This document shows positions 1 through 11,200 of a DNA stretch of 64,000 bases, piece by piece. This stretch comes from Candidula unifasciata (Eukaryota > Mollusca > Gastropoda > Stylommatophora > Geomitridae): the NCBI GenBank assembly GCA_905116865.2, contig CAJHNH020006224.1:170001-234000 (forward strand), read 5' to 3'. Each line of letters opens with the position of its first letter. The first letter of the stretch is position 1. The notes below the pieces were generated by a model that saw only the letters and a list, made by a program, of their open reading frames with translations, was not told the origin of the DNA and did not search any database. The translations under genes were made by a program, and so were the position numbers.

Positions 1-902
1 TTTATAGATAACGTAGAGTGCAACCTGTCAGGGAAAGAGTGCCGAAACGTTATGTCGAATCTGTTCTCTTGTAGAGCAGTGAATCTTGAATTGTCAACGA
101 AAGAGCTGGGAAGAGCTTAGGGGCAGCTGAGTTGTGGTTTCTGAGATGAACATTTGTGAATATTTAGGACAGCCAGAATAACTAAGAATGGCAGGTTACC
201 TTTTTTCAAGATGCCAAGAAAATTTATTTTTTCTCCCACAAGGTGTTGTTATATTGATGCGACATTGATCTCATGGCTAGTTTGGAGGCAGAGCACCAAG
301 AACTTTTTTACGAAACTAAAGACAGTATATGGTACATATGTCATGGAAACTAATGCTCAGACGGGCAAGATAGTGGTCACTTGCCACCTACAAGCAAGTA
401 CCTACAATTTTACAGATAAATGGGGGGGGGGGGGGGTTGGAAAAGGGGGGGGGGGAAGCACTAAAGGAACCTCTGTTAGAAAAGTCTTTGTCTTCGTTTT
501 GTTTTTAAATATTATTTTTTTTTTTTTTAACTTCATCGGTGGTAAGCGTCAGTTGACAATTTCTGGTTGTTCGTTCACTCCTGGATTTTAAGTTTTGCAT
601 GTACATGTCTTCAACAGATCTGTCTTTCTACTTGCTAGTTCCTCGCCGCTCAAGCAGATGCGGTTCGAAGCAAGCTAGGACAGTGGCTAGTGTTTTTCCC
701 CCAGCCGGGCAGCTGGCCGTTATACGAAACATTATTAGAGGAAACAGTTTTTAAACTGACCTGGGCTACCTCGTCGACCTAGCCTATATTCATCATCATC
801 AATCAGCGCGTCTTTTCCTTGTGCGTTTAGGGGACCCATTATGGAAAGGGGGTTGGGGGAGAGGCGGGGGGGGGGGGGGAAGAAAAAGACACCTCAATAA
901 GC
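1..902. other. No gene recognised; G-tracts
   Basis: No coding exon is recognised. Runs of G lie near 421-455 and 863-880. Positions about 540-598 resemble the tail-proximal end of repeat R1 in antisense (CTTC..., then TTCTGGTTGTTCG). Confidence 0.5.
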
Positions 903-1190
903 ATGTCGCAGATGTCGACTAATTCGCGGTTTCCTTCGAAATAGGAATACATCTGCCTTCATTATGTACACGTAACACTCAGATTCTGGAACAAGACTAA
1001 GGTGCGGAAGTGAATGAACACCCAGAACTTTGATTTGACAGCAAGAACTTTCGGATGAACACCCAGAACTTTCGGATAAACACGCAGAACTTTCGGATAA
1101 ACACGCAGAACTTTCGGATGAACACCCAGAACTTTCGGATGAACACCCAGAACTTTCCGTCAGAGTTTTACAGCGTCTGAACGCAACCGC
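903..1190 (+). repeat. R1 interspersed repeat, sense copy
   Basis: A copy of the roughly 300-bp family R1, oriented so that its (GAA)n tail follows at 1191. It shares with other copies the segments TCGACTAATT, CATCTGCCT, ACACTCAG.TTCTGGAAC, CCAGAACTTTCCG and CAGAGTTTTACAG. No coding capacity is seen. R1 could be a SINE or a truncated LINE end. Confidence 0.75.
1013..1160 (+). repeat. 21-bp tandem repeat inside R1
   Basis: About six copies of a 21-bp unit (GATGAACACCCAGAACTTTCG, with ATAAACACGCAG variants). The unit is an R1 sub-segment present once in other R1 copies, so it was amplified locally. Confidence 0.85.
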
Positions 1191-2015
1191 GAAGAAGAAA
1201 AAGAAGAAGAAGAAGAAGAAGAAGAAGAAGAAGAAGAAGAAGAAGAAGAAGAAGAAGAAGAAGAAGAAGAAGAAGAAGAAGAAGAAGAAGAAGAAGAAGA
1301 AGAAGAAGAAGAAGAAGAAGAAGAAGAAGAAGAAGAAGAAAAAGAAGAAGAAGAAGAAGAAGAAGAAGAAGAAGAAGAAGAAAAGAAGAAGAAGAAGAAG
1401 AAGAAGAAGAAGAAGAAGAAGAAGAAGAAGAAGAAGAAGAAGAAGAAGAAGAAGAAGAAGAAGAAGAAGAAGAAGAAGAGGAGGAGGAGGATGAGGAGAA
1501 GAAGAAGAAGAAGAAGAAGAAGAAGAAGAAGAAGAAAAAGAAGAAGAAGAAGAAGAAGAAGAAGAAGAAGAAGAAGAAGAAGAAGAAGAAGAAGAAGAAG
1601 AAGAAGAAGAAGAAGAAGAAGAAGAAGAAGAAGAAGAAGAAGAAGAAGAAGAAGAAGAAGAAGAAGAAGAAGAAGAAAAAGAAGAAGTAGAAGAAGAAGA
1701 AGAGGAGGAGGATGAGGAGAAGAAGAAGAAGAAGAAGAAGAAGAAGAAGAAGAAGAAGAAGAAGAAGAAGAAGAAGAAGAAGAAGAAGAAGAAGAAGAAG
1801 AAGAAGAAGAAGAAGAAGAAGAAGAAGAAGAAGAAGAAGAAGAAGAAGAAAGAAGAAGAAGAAGAAGAAGAAGAAGAAGAAGAGAAGAAGAAGAGAAGAA
1901 GAAGAAGAAGAAGAAGAAGAAGAAGAAGAAGAAGAAGAAGAAGAAGAAGAAGAAGAAGAAGAAGAAGAAGAAGAAGAAGAAGAAGAAGAAGAAGAAGAAG
2001 AAGAAGAAGAAGAAG
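1191..2015 (+). repeat. Giant (GAA)n array, about 825 bp
   Basis: Nearly pure GAA triplets with rare interruptions. The imperfect block GAGGAGGAGGATGAGGAG occurs twice, with its ATG at 1491 and again at 1712, which suggests an internal duplication of about 221 bp. The array is the expanded 3' tail of the R1 copy just upstream. Long poly-Lys/Arg/Glu, Leu/Ser or Phe reading frames across it are composition artefacts. Confidence 0.97.
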
Positions 2016-2070
2016 ATAAGAATCAGCAGATCCTTTACATTAAGCATTTCTCTTTACGACACACCTTAAA

Positions 2071-2072
<2 letters not shown>

Positions 2073-2138
<66 letters not shown>
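2073..2138 (+). repeat. (CT)n microsatellite
   Basis: A pure CT dinucleotide run of about 66 bp, a short distance after the GAA array. Confidence 0.98.
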
Positions 2139-2142
<4 letters not shown>

Positions 2143-2639
2143 AGCCAGTTACCGATTTTTGTGTGCTTTTATAGCGAATGCATCTTTCAGTGTGTCGTAA
2201 GCCCCCAATAGGAACCAGAAATCCCACTGGAATTCAAGGTGGTCGTCTACTACTGACCCCATCAACCACAACGGTTTACTTGCGTTTTAAGAATCATCCC
2301 ACTCAACGGTTGCAGGTTAGAGGTTATGTAATGAGTTTAATAATTGTAGGATTCTCTACTAGGGTTGAATTCCCGCAGCTAATATATACACACACAAAAT
2401 CGTCTTTGACAGGTGTACGAGAGTCGCACAAAGTACGAAAAGCTAGGGGTCTAACCACTTAATAGTCACAAAGCCAGCAGTAGGTGCAAACATTTTTGTT
2501 TTTTGTTTTTGTAAACTATTCCAGCCTGTCTGTCTTTTCCTATTTATTGCTAATATGCATGATCTTATATCTGGAAGAGGAGTTTTAAAAAAGATAACTG
2601 TACTTTTAAGTGTCTCTCTCCCTTCTCCAACTCACAACT

Positions 2640-2872
2640 CCCATGGTCTTAAGTGGCGCTTCGTAATGCCGGGGTGCCGGGTTCTATCCCTGCTGCGAAC
2701 GATTTGTCTTGCGTTGGTTTCGACACTGGTACCAAGAGCTGACCATTCAGTAGCAATGGCAAACTACTGAACGCAAAAGTGGCCTAGGAAAACCACAACA
2801 GGCATAACATTCTGGAGTTGGTTCTGCAACGTCCGTATAGGATACGCAACTAACAGTAAGGTTTTTATTATT
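2640..2872 (+). repeat. S4 SINE-like repeat
   Basis: Shares TTCGTAATGCC, CTTGCGTTGGTTTCGACA, AATGGCAAACTACTG and GGATACGCAACTAAC with copies at 46072 and 22012. A tRNA-type B-box relative (GGGTTCTATCC; GGGTTCGATCC in the 46072 copy) suggests a tRNA-derived SINE. Confidence 0.7.
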
Positions 2873-3834
2873 ACCCCGATGCAAACGTGATGACCTAAGA
2901 AGGAGGTTTTTCATTTTATCTTGTATTTGGTTTCGCAACTGAGGAAAGAGGTCAAGGTCCCCAGCTTAAGATCGTTAAACCGCTCCATCAGTGTCGACCG
3001 AATTCCATATTTGGTTATTAGTAGCTGCTTTCTGTAATGTACTCTTTGAAACCAGCAACAAGAATAACAGAGATTTCCAAAGGGAGACGGAACCTAGCAC
3101 TTGGGCCCAACTGTGATTTTCTGTTTCTGTTTTTGCGATCGCCCTTGTAATTATGGATAGCAGTTATGTTATGATTTGCCTCTAGGCCGCGATATCTGCA
3201 CACAGTTCGGTCCAACACATCCGATTAGGCACACTATCTATAAGTTATCTTTTACGACATGCTTGTTAAGGTTTAGTGAGTCTACCTTGACGCCCCTTCC
3301 CCCAACGCATCGAAACCAAACGGGTATGCCAACTTTTAACATCTTATTAACATCCATGCCATGTGGCGTTCGTAGTCATGTCTATGCACAGCCTTCTGTC
3401 TGCTAGACATTAAGTCAATTCTGACACAGATGATCCTTCATGCTATTATGTCAGACTGTCTAGCACCTGTTTTCTCGGCCCCCCTCTGCCTATCCTTCCA
3501 TCCAACTTTGCTTCCGTCACGATGTACCCCAATTTTCTCCTTTTCATCGCATGACCAAAGAATGTACACTGTCTCTTTCCGATGTTGGCAATCAGTTCTC
3601 TTCGTCAGTCAGGTTTTTTTTTTAATATGTCTTCATTACTCATTCTATCTGCCCAGGGTATTCTCATCGTTCGTCTATAAAACAACCACACCTCTGCAGC
3701 TTCCAAACAATTCTTCCACTAATCTACCAACATTTTATTTTAAAGACAAGCGCCATATTCTCAGTTTGTCTTAAGGCTTGGAGCAGAGTGGCAAGCTTCA
3801 CTGGCAAGGTCACGGGTAGTGAGCATACTTTGGA
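2873..3834. other. No gene; possible LINE remnant near 3450-3620
   Basis: No exon is recognised. About 3450-3620 resembles the minus-strand LINE remnant at 18430-18848 (CATGACCA..GAATG..., CTCTTTC.GATGTT), so it is probably the same LINE family, strongly decayed. Confidence 0.4.
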
Positions 3835-4160
3835 TCTTTTCTTTAGGCTATGCCGGCGTAGTAGGTAATAAACAGGCAGACAGATTGGCTGGATTTGTAC
3901 TACTGAGTGGTGACTTGATACATGACAATGCAGATGTGGTCATGACCCTTTAGGAACAAGCAACGGAATTAGTAGAGAAACAAGATTATTATGGCCTAGA
4001 GAGAATGAGGCACCTGGGTGTAACCAAAGGGTCTGGCCGGCCCACTACACTCAGAGGAAAGGCAAGACAGACATATAACCAGATTATGACCGCCACCATC
4101 AGCATTGGAACTGCGCTGGTAGAATGGGAATGCCCCGAGTGCTGTGATGTCAATTCTTGA
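3835..4160 (+). mobile_element. RNase H-type LINE, 3' end remnant
   Basis: Broken translation reads GNKQADRLAG (end of an RNase H-like domain), then RGKARQTYNQIM and WECPECCDVNS followed by a stop. The 3' part is shared with 40440-40860, 49080-49175 and 61765-61950. This matches the C-terminal end of non-LTR retrotransposons that carry RNase H. Confidence 0.75.
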
Positions 4161-4501
4161 CTTCGCTAAACTCAACTTTGTCTCAATGATGAAAAAAAAA
4201 AAAAAAAAGCGAACCGTGTTATTAGCCTTTATGGTACATTATTGTAAATATTTCCCTTTTACGTGTTTTACTTTTCTGCAGGTTGGTAACTGGATGCCAG
4301 ATATGAGCCATTATAAAAGGATTCCTCACTAGAGAAGTACACAGGGAAGACAGTGGTCCAGTTTTGTAACTGTTTGGTTATCCATCCTCTTGCATCATGA
4401 AGTGTTGTGAGCTTGTGGGGCTCAGGTACAAATGCCAGGAGGAACACAGTATGGAGGGAAAGGAGGTCAGAAACACTATAGTCATCACCTTTGCCTTCCA
4501 G

Positions 4502-4570
4502 GTGGTGTTCACGGCATTCAACGCTTTACAGGTGAGTGGTGTTCACGGCATTCAACGCTTTACAGGTGGG
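4502..4570 (+). repeat. 34-bp direct duplication
   Basis: Two near-perfect adjacent copies of a 34-bp unit containing TTCACGGCATTCAACGC. Confidence 0.9.
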
Positions 4571-4659
4571 TAGTCATTACATGTCCAAGTTCCTCATAAG
4601 ATGCCATTTGAGATATGGCATTTCTTCTTCGTCTTTACAACGTTCATCACCTGAAATTC

Positions 4660-4905
4660 CACTTGAAAGTTCTGGTTGTTCGTACACTTCTGGACGTTTG
4701 TCTTCTTTCGCTATTTGAGTTATGTATGCACATCCGTTTTACATATCTGGCTTATCTATATGTATATTGTTGGTTTCTCGTCTCTCATGAAGATGCTCTC
4801 CGATTTTGAAGGAAACACCATGATTAGTCGCCTTGTACATGCTTGTGGGGCGGCAGTGGGTTTATCCTTGCCCCCTCACACATGAGTCCAGAACCCTCAC
4901 GGGGA
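4660..4905 (-). repeat. R1 repeat, antisense
   Basis: Contains GTTCTGGTTGTTCGT, ACTTCTGGAC, GCATCCGTTTTACA, GATGCTCTCCGA and the terminal AACCCTCACGGGG. The GAA-tail end is missing. Confidence 0.75.
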
Positions 4906-4974
4906 AGTTATGGAGAACAAAGAGACATATTAGAACAGCATATTCATTCCAATATTAAGCTATTAGTGCCTAAC

Positions 4975-5196
4975 ATGGACACTTTCTAAATCCTGTGTAC
5001 GCAATTTTACCACTTGCAAGATGAGATGCCTGAGAAAAGCCGCCAACCTAACCCTCCGAGATCGAGTAAATAATGATACTATCAGATATTTAAGACAACC
5101 CCACGCCTTCACAGCATGACAATAGCCAATGGAAGCCAGTATGTACTGGACCGGAATTTGCTCCTCCTCACGGGGGCTTAACGTCAGAAGTGGCAT

Positions 5197-5268
<72 letters not shown>
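4975..5268 (+). mobile_element. LINE 3' remnant with (GAT)n tail
   Basis: The segment with TTCACAGCATGACAATAGCCA and CTTAACGTCAGAAGTGG is shared with 41460-41652 and ends in about 72 bp of GAT repeats (5196-5268). A microsatellite tail after a basic GRPRKTW-type C-terminus (clearer in the second copy) fits an RTE-like LINE. The poly-His reading frame opposite it is an artefact. Confidence 0.65.
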
Positions 5269-5271
<3 letters not shown>

Positions 5272-6339
5272 CTCGGAACAGCACAATCGGACTAAAGGTT
5301 ACTTCGTCACCGTAGGGTGCCCCATTATAACTGAGTCATACGGTTGAATAGAGCGTCTGGGATTTGTACCTGCGGTATTCTCATCCGTAAAATGGCTCAC
5401 TGAGCCACTGGGTGTTAGCAGCTCAGTATACAGTCCTAGAAGGGTTTAACTTCACTCATCAGTTGACGTTAAAAGGAGCCGCATTAGCGCGTAAACCCTT
5501 GGCTGCCGATCTGAAGACTATGAGTTTGAACGTGCTTCATGTCCAAGTTTTGTATTAATGGTCTTAACTTCGGGATCCTCAGATTTAAAAAAAAAATCTA
5601 AGTCTGGACAGCAGACCATCAAGGCAGATACCAGACACGCTGTTCAACCTCCGAAAAACTTTTTATGTCATTGTCCTATTGTTATTCTATGTCCCATAGG
5701 GCCCGCAGTCTATTTCTCCATTTCTTTTTATCCTGTACAATCACTTCGATATCCTATTTGGAACCCGTTCTCAATAACGTTAGTTAGCCTTAGGGTTTTT
5801 CTTAGACGTTCTCGTTCCTCCAGCCCTCTATCCACCATTTATACATGTGTGTGTGTGTGTGTGTATGTGTGTGTGTGTGTGTGTCTGTATGTCTGTGTGT
5901 GTGGAGTACTGGTCCAAACCATTAGTTTTGGTGCAACTTAAATTTCTTAGCCAACATAATTGGCACAGAGAAACTAAACTAAAAGTACAACCAATACTGC
6001 AGTAGGTAGAACGTGGTCGATTTTTGTTTTTGTAATTTTGTGTTGCTTTCCTAAATGGATGAATGCAAGTAGTTGTCGATTCTCTGTTCATTTCTTATCA
6101 GAATGTGTCCAAAACAGGACCCTTTTCTCTTTTTATAGCTCTTATAATTAGTTAATTACTTAGAAGTAATAATTTGGGCATCCATAATGGCTGCATCAGT
6201 CAGGTTTAACCTGCAGTTCTATGAAGATAAGGACATGGCTTTAAGCTTAGCATTATGGAAATCTCAATCCTGCGTTCTGAGCCTGGAGAGGTTGTCTTAG
6301 CTGACCCGTCTCCGCGTTCGTTCAGATAGTAGAGGATCT
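5269..6339. repeat. No gene; (GT)n at 5842-5902
   Basis: No exon is recognised. A GT-rich microsatellite lies at about 5842-5902. A stretch near 5310-5400 (CCCCATTATAACTG, ATACGGTTGAAT) is similar to 18270-18390 and is probably a dispersed repeat. Confidence 0.6.
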
Positions 6340-8033
6340 TTTTAACAACTGACTGTGTTATATTACACATCTCTTTGACTGTGTTATATTACACAACTCA
6401 CCTACTGTATTACCTTAAACACCTCACTGATAGTATTATATTACACACCTCGCTGACTGTGTTATGTTAAACACCTCGCTGAATGTGTTACATTACACAA
6501 CTAGCTGACTGTGTTATATTAAACACCTCGCTGACTGTGTTGTGTTAAACACCTCGCTGACTGTAATATTACACAGCTCGCTGACTGTGTTATAATAAAC
6601 ACCTCACTGACTGTGTTGTATTAGACTCACCTCATTGGCTGTGTTATATTAAACAAACCTCACTGACTGTGTTATACTACACACTTCATTGACTGTGTTA
6701 CATTGCTCACCTCACTGAATATTTTACAGTACATTCATGACTTAGTCTTATATAAACACATCTTACTGAATATGCTTTATACTCAGCTCTTTGACTATTT
6801 TACAGTACATTCATGACTGACTGTAATAAAAACACACATAACTGCATTATATTGTTGACCTCACTGACTATTTTACAGTACATTCACGACTGACTGTTTT
6901 TAAAAGAATCTCACCGGCATTATTGTATTGCTCACCTCACTGACTATTTTACAGTACCTTTATGACTGACTTATATAAACACGTCTCACTGACTGTATTA
7001 TATTGCTCACCTCAGTGACTATGCTACAGTATATTCACGACTGACTGGTATAGAACCACATCTCACTGACTGTTATAGAACCACACCTCACTGACTACCG
7101 TACAGTATATTCATGACTGACTGGTATAGAACCACACCTCACTGACTACCGTACAGTATATTCATGACTGACTGGTATAGAACCACACCTCACTGACTAC
7201 CGTACAGTATATTCATGACTGACTGGTATAGAACCACACCTTAGTGACTGTCGTACATTATATTCACGACTGACTGTTATAGAACCACACCTCACTGACT
7301 ATCGTACAGTATATTCATGACTGACTATTATAGAACCACACCTCACTTACTATCGTACAGTATATTCCCGACTGACTATTACAGAACCACACCTCACTTA
7401 CTATCGTACAGTATATTCACGACTGACTGTTATAGAACCACACCTCACTGACTACCGTACAGTATATTCATGACTGACTGTTATAGAACCACACCTCACT
7501 GACTACCGTACAGTATATTCATGACTGACTGCTATAGAACCACACCTTAGTGACTGTCGTACATTATATTCACGACTGACTGTTATAGAACCACACCTCA
7601 CTGACTATCGTACAGTATATTCACGACTGACTATTATAGAACCACACCTTAGTGACTGTCGTACATTATATTCACGACTGACTGTTATAGAACCACACCT
7701 CACTGACTATCGTACAGTATATTCACGACTGACTGTTAAAGAACCACACCTCACTGACTTTTTTTTTTTTTTTTTGGGGTCAAAATCTGCTTGTGCCGCT
7801 AGGCGTCGCAGTCTATCAGATGATCGGCAAATCAGATGACCGGCAACCGAGCCAGGGCGCGCTCAGTCGCTTCATATGCCGTGATGTTATGAAGTCTCAA
7901 GTTCCTCACTGACTACCGTACAGTATATTCATGACTGACTGTTATAGAACCACACCTCACTGACTACCGTACAGTATATTCACGACTGACTGTTGTAGAA
8001 CCACACCTCACTGACTGTTATTTTATACCACAG
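6340..8033 (+). repeat. Satellite array, 27- to 51-bp units
   Basis: The distal part (6340-7040) has degenerate units of about 27 bp and longer around CTGACTGTGTTATATTA. The proximal part (7040-8020) has well-kept 51-bp units containing ATAGAACCACACCTCACTGA and CGTACAGTATATTCATGACT. The array ends at the splice acceptor of the first visible UNC93 exon (8034), and its last unit supplies CTGACTGTTATTTTATACCACAG. Confidence 0.92.
7759..7905 (-). mobile_element. Retroposed insertion in the satellite
   Basis: A non-satellite segment of about 146 bp interrupts the array. It starts with 17 T (a poly-A tail if read on the minus strand) and has CCTCACTGACT on both sides. That duplication could be a target-site duplication or just adjacent satellite units. 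I do not recognise the inserted sequence. Confidence 0.55.
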
Positions 8034-8285
8034 AACATGCACAGCTCGCTTCACGACGAAGAAAGTCTAGGAAACATCTCCCTGGCCATCATCTCTGCCA
8101 CAGCTATCGTGTCCAGTGTCTTTGCGCCTACCATCATCGGCCTCATTGGAACCAAGCCAGCCATCGTCGCCTTCTTTGCCGCCCACTGCTTGTATGTTTT
8201 GGCGAATTTCTACCCGTCGTTCGCCACCATGGCGCCGGCAGCCTTTGCTCTTGGAGCCTTTAATGGACCGGCCTGGACCTCGCAG
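8034..8285 (+). CDS. UNC93A-like: UNC93A-like exon a
   Basis: Acceptor TATACCACAG, donor CAG/GTGAGG, 84 codons, phase 0 at both ends. Encodes HSSLHDEESLG, two hydrophobic helices and GPAWTSQ. The first Met (8037) is internal: the human protein has about 30 residues before the matching point, so it is not taken as the start. Confidence 0.92.
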
Positions 8286-11200
8286 GTGAGGAATTGGGGT
8301 ATGCTTAAGTCGGCTGCACGCTTTCAGGACTAAGCAACTCCCCATGCGTTTGTTGATACAAGACTGTCTCCATCTGACGGCCATGTTGCTGACGTCACCA
8401 AACCGGGCTAACTATACATTAAGGACAGGTTAAAACCCTAAGTTGAATTTAATAATAGCTGCTGGAAACAATACTTTCTATAGGTACGTACTAGTTGAAG
8501 ATTAAAGGAAAATTTATTTTGGTGGCTAAAATCAACACATTTTCACGGAAATTGATTACAAATGTCGGAACACTTAACGTTAATCTCACTCGCCCCGCCC
8601 AGATACACACTAGGTCACTTCTGATTGGTAGTTCCTGAGTCTCGTGTCCTACGCACAGGGACAAATGGGTGTTCTGTGATACCGTTGATATGGCGTGTTG
8701 TGTATTTCAGTACACCAGTGCTTTTAACGCTCCAAAAACATGTAGCAACTGGCCCTAATACAACCACCATAGAGAGTGCTGCAACTTATGTCACATGTAT
8801 TCTCTTTCTCGGAATGAAAACGTAAATGCAAGACAAAACATAAAGCAAACAATAGAGAGGGACGCACCTGTAACCTTCATGAAAGTCGACCAGCCCAGCA
8901 AACTTGTAAATGAAAAGGGTCTACTCTATTTGGGGAGATTTGCGCAAAATGTCATATTTTATGCGGAAAATAGCCAAATTTGTACTCAACATTTACCAAG
9001 ATATTTCAAAAACTACTAAAGATCGCTCAATGAAAATTAGCATTCTTTAACTAGTATGTACTTATAGAAAGCATTGCTTCCAGCAGATATAATCACATTC
9101 AATTTGGGCGTTTAAACTGTCCCTAACGTATCGTTAGCCCGTTTTGGTGTCGTCAGCAGCATGGCCCGTCAGGTGGAGATGGTCTTGGTTGGTGTTCTTT
9201 GGATATATTTACATTGGCTAATATCTTCTGTTTAGTTCTTCCGTCATGTTCCTTCTTTCTACAGCACGGCTACTTCAACTGTTTATGTTCCATATTTCAA
9301 CATTTAAAGTTCTTTTTCTTAAAATAGGATGCGTGGGTCTAAAAGCGTAGATTTCGCAGCCAAGCTGTAAACCACAATACAAAAAGCCAACAGCCCTTTT
9401 AAGGGCAAAAGCAAAAGAATAACTATTGGGTTTCAAAGGCATAGCCACTCGGCAGATATACAAGCTTCGCCTTGTTAAAGATAGACCCGTAAGCAACTGA
9501 TCATGAAACTCGGACTTGTTTCTTTCTTCCATCCAGGCTCTGTACGTATCCGCAAGTGCTTTCTCATTCTCCAAATCGTCGTCAGCCTCGCCTTACTCAA
9601 TTCTGAGCAGGTTCAACGGATTCTTCTTTGCTGTGTTCGCCACGTCACAGATCTTGGGAAACCTCGTGACCAGCACGGTCATCAAAGACGGAGTTGGTAA
9701 TGTAACTTACAGTGATGGCTTCAAATATTGTGGAACTGACGATTGTCCGTCCAGTGAGAATGCTACAGCGGTAAGTTAGGATAGATAAATCTTTCTCCTC
9801 CCTTCTGATCATCCTTCTTCTTTCCTTGCTGTTGTTGCTGTTGTTTCTGTTGTTCTCTACGTTCTTCTGTTATTTCTGTCTTTTTTCTTCTTCTTCTTGT
9901 TTTTCTTCTTCTTCTTCTTGTTCTTCTTCTTCTTGTTCTTCTTGTTCTTGTTCTTCTTCTTGTTCTTCTTCTTCTTCTTCTTCTTCTCTTCTTCTTCTTC
10001 TTCTTCTTCTTCTTCTTCTTCTTCTTCTTCTTCTTCTTCTTCTTCTTCTTCTTCTTCTTCTTCTTCTCCTCCTCCTCCTCCTCCTTTCTGCTCCTCCCCC
10101 TTCAATGTTTCTTCTTTCTCTGCTTTTTATTTTCTTATTATTATTCCTCCTCCTTCTATTATTATCATGATTATTATTATGTGTGGTGTATTCTACACGT
10201 AATTGCGTTATTCCTGTCGACAGTAAGGTCTCTCGTCCGAAGCATAAAGTATTTATTGAAGCGCATTAGTTTTCCTTTCAGTTATAATTTGCAAGTAACA
10301 TGTAATAACAGGGCGAGCATTTCCAACGATATTTCGATATTTACTGGTTCCCTGTGTGGGTTCCTGTGTCCCTTTCTTTTAACCAAGAAAAATAAAGGAA
10401 TAGACTGGTTGCGATTAAACAAACATTCGTAAAAGATGACTAATTAACCAACTTCGGAAATCCTGTTTGGATGTCTGAAAGGAAGGCGCAAATATCACAG
10501 CCTACCTTAAACCCAACAACACACAGTGCCAACTGCCCTTTTAGACGGACCGCCGAAGATGAATATGAGGTAGAAGAAGAAGAATGAGGGGAGGAGGAGG
10601 ACAAGAAGAAGGAGGGAAAAAAAATTCATAGATAAAAGAATTCATAGGTAAAAGAATAAACGCATAATTTTGTTGTCACGACTGTAAAGCATTGCAAAAA
10701 AAAAAAAAAAATAGGATGGGGGCGAGGGGTGTTTGTGTGTGTGTATGTGGGGGTGGGGGGGGGGGTAGGGGTGGATATAAGAGTGCAAAAAGTATACCAA
10801 ATAACTACGATAAGTCTTTGGCCTAAAACGGGCTTTCACCTGTTATCTATTTCAGTGTTTGTGGTCTTGTCAGATTGGTATTACACTGTATAATAAGGGG
10901 GGAATAATAGAGAAATTGTGATTTACATTGCCAAACACGTACTGTATCAATAACTAACTATACAAGTGAACGAGTGATTTATTTTCCCCCCTTAACAAAT
11001 AAGTTTAAACCAATGTTTAAAACAGTGTCTAGGAAACAGGTGCACACGAGTGTATGTTTTGTATCTAAGCAGATAAGCTGTTTTGGTGGCTGATTTAGTG
11101 ATAACCGACGATTTTGCATTCCGTCGCATCCTGTTCGCATTCTAAAAAATAATCGCCTGATATATTATAAAAGCTGATAATAAGCACCATTTTCCACGCT

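Noticed and set aside
1160..2200. Long reading frames of poly-Lys, poly-Arg, poly-Glu, poly-Ser, poly-Leu or poly-Phe
   Set aside because: They are forced by the GAA/CT microsatellites and have no splice or domain support.
4963..5286. A poly-His protein on the minus strand
   Set aside because: Translation of the (GAT)n tail of a LINE remnant.
8037..8039. Met at 8037 as the UNC93 start codon
   Set aside because: A strong acceptor lies just upstream and the family has another helix before this point.
9826..10202. Leu/Ser- or Glu-rich reading frames
   Set aside because: Translations of the CTT array inside an UNC93 intron.
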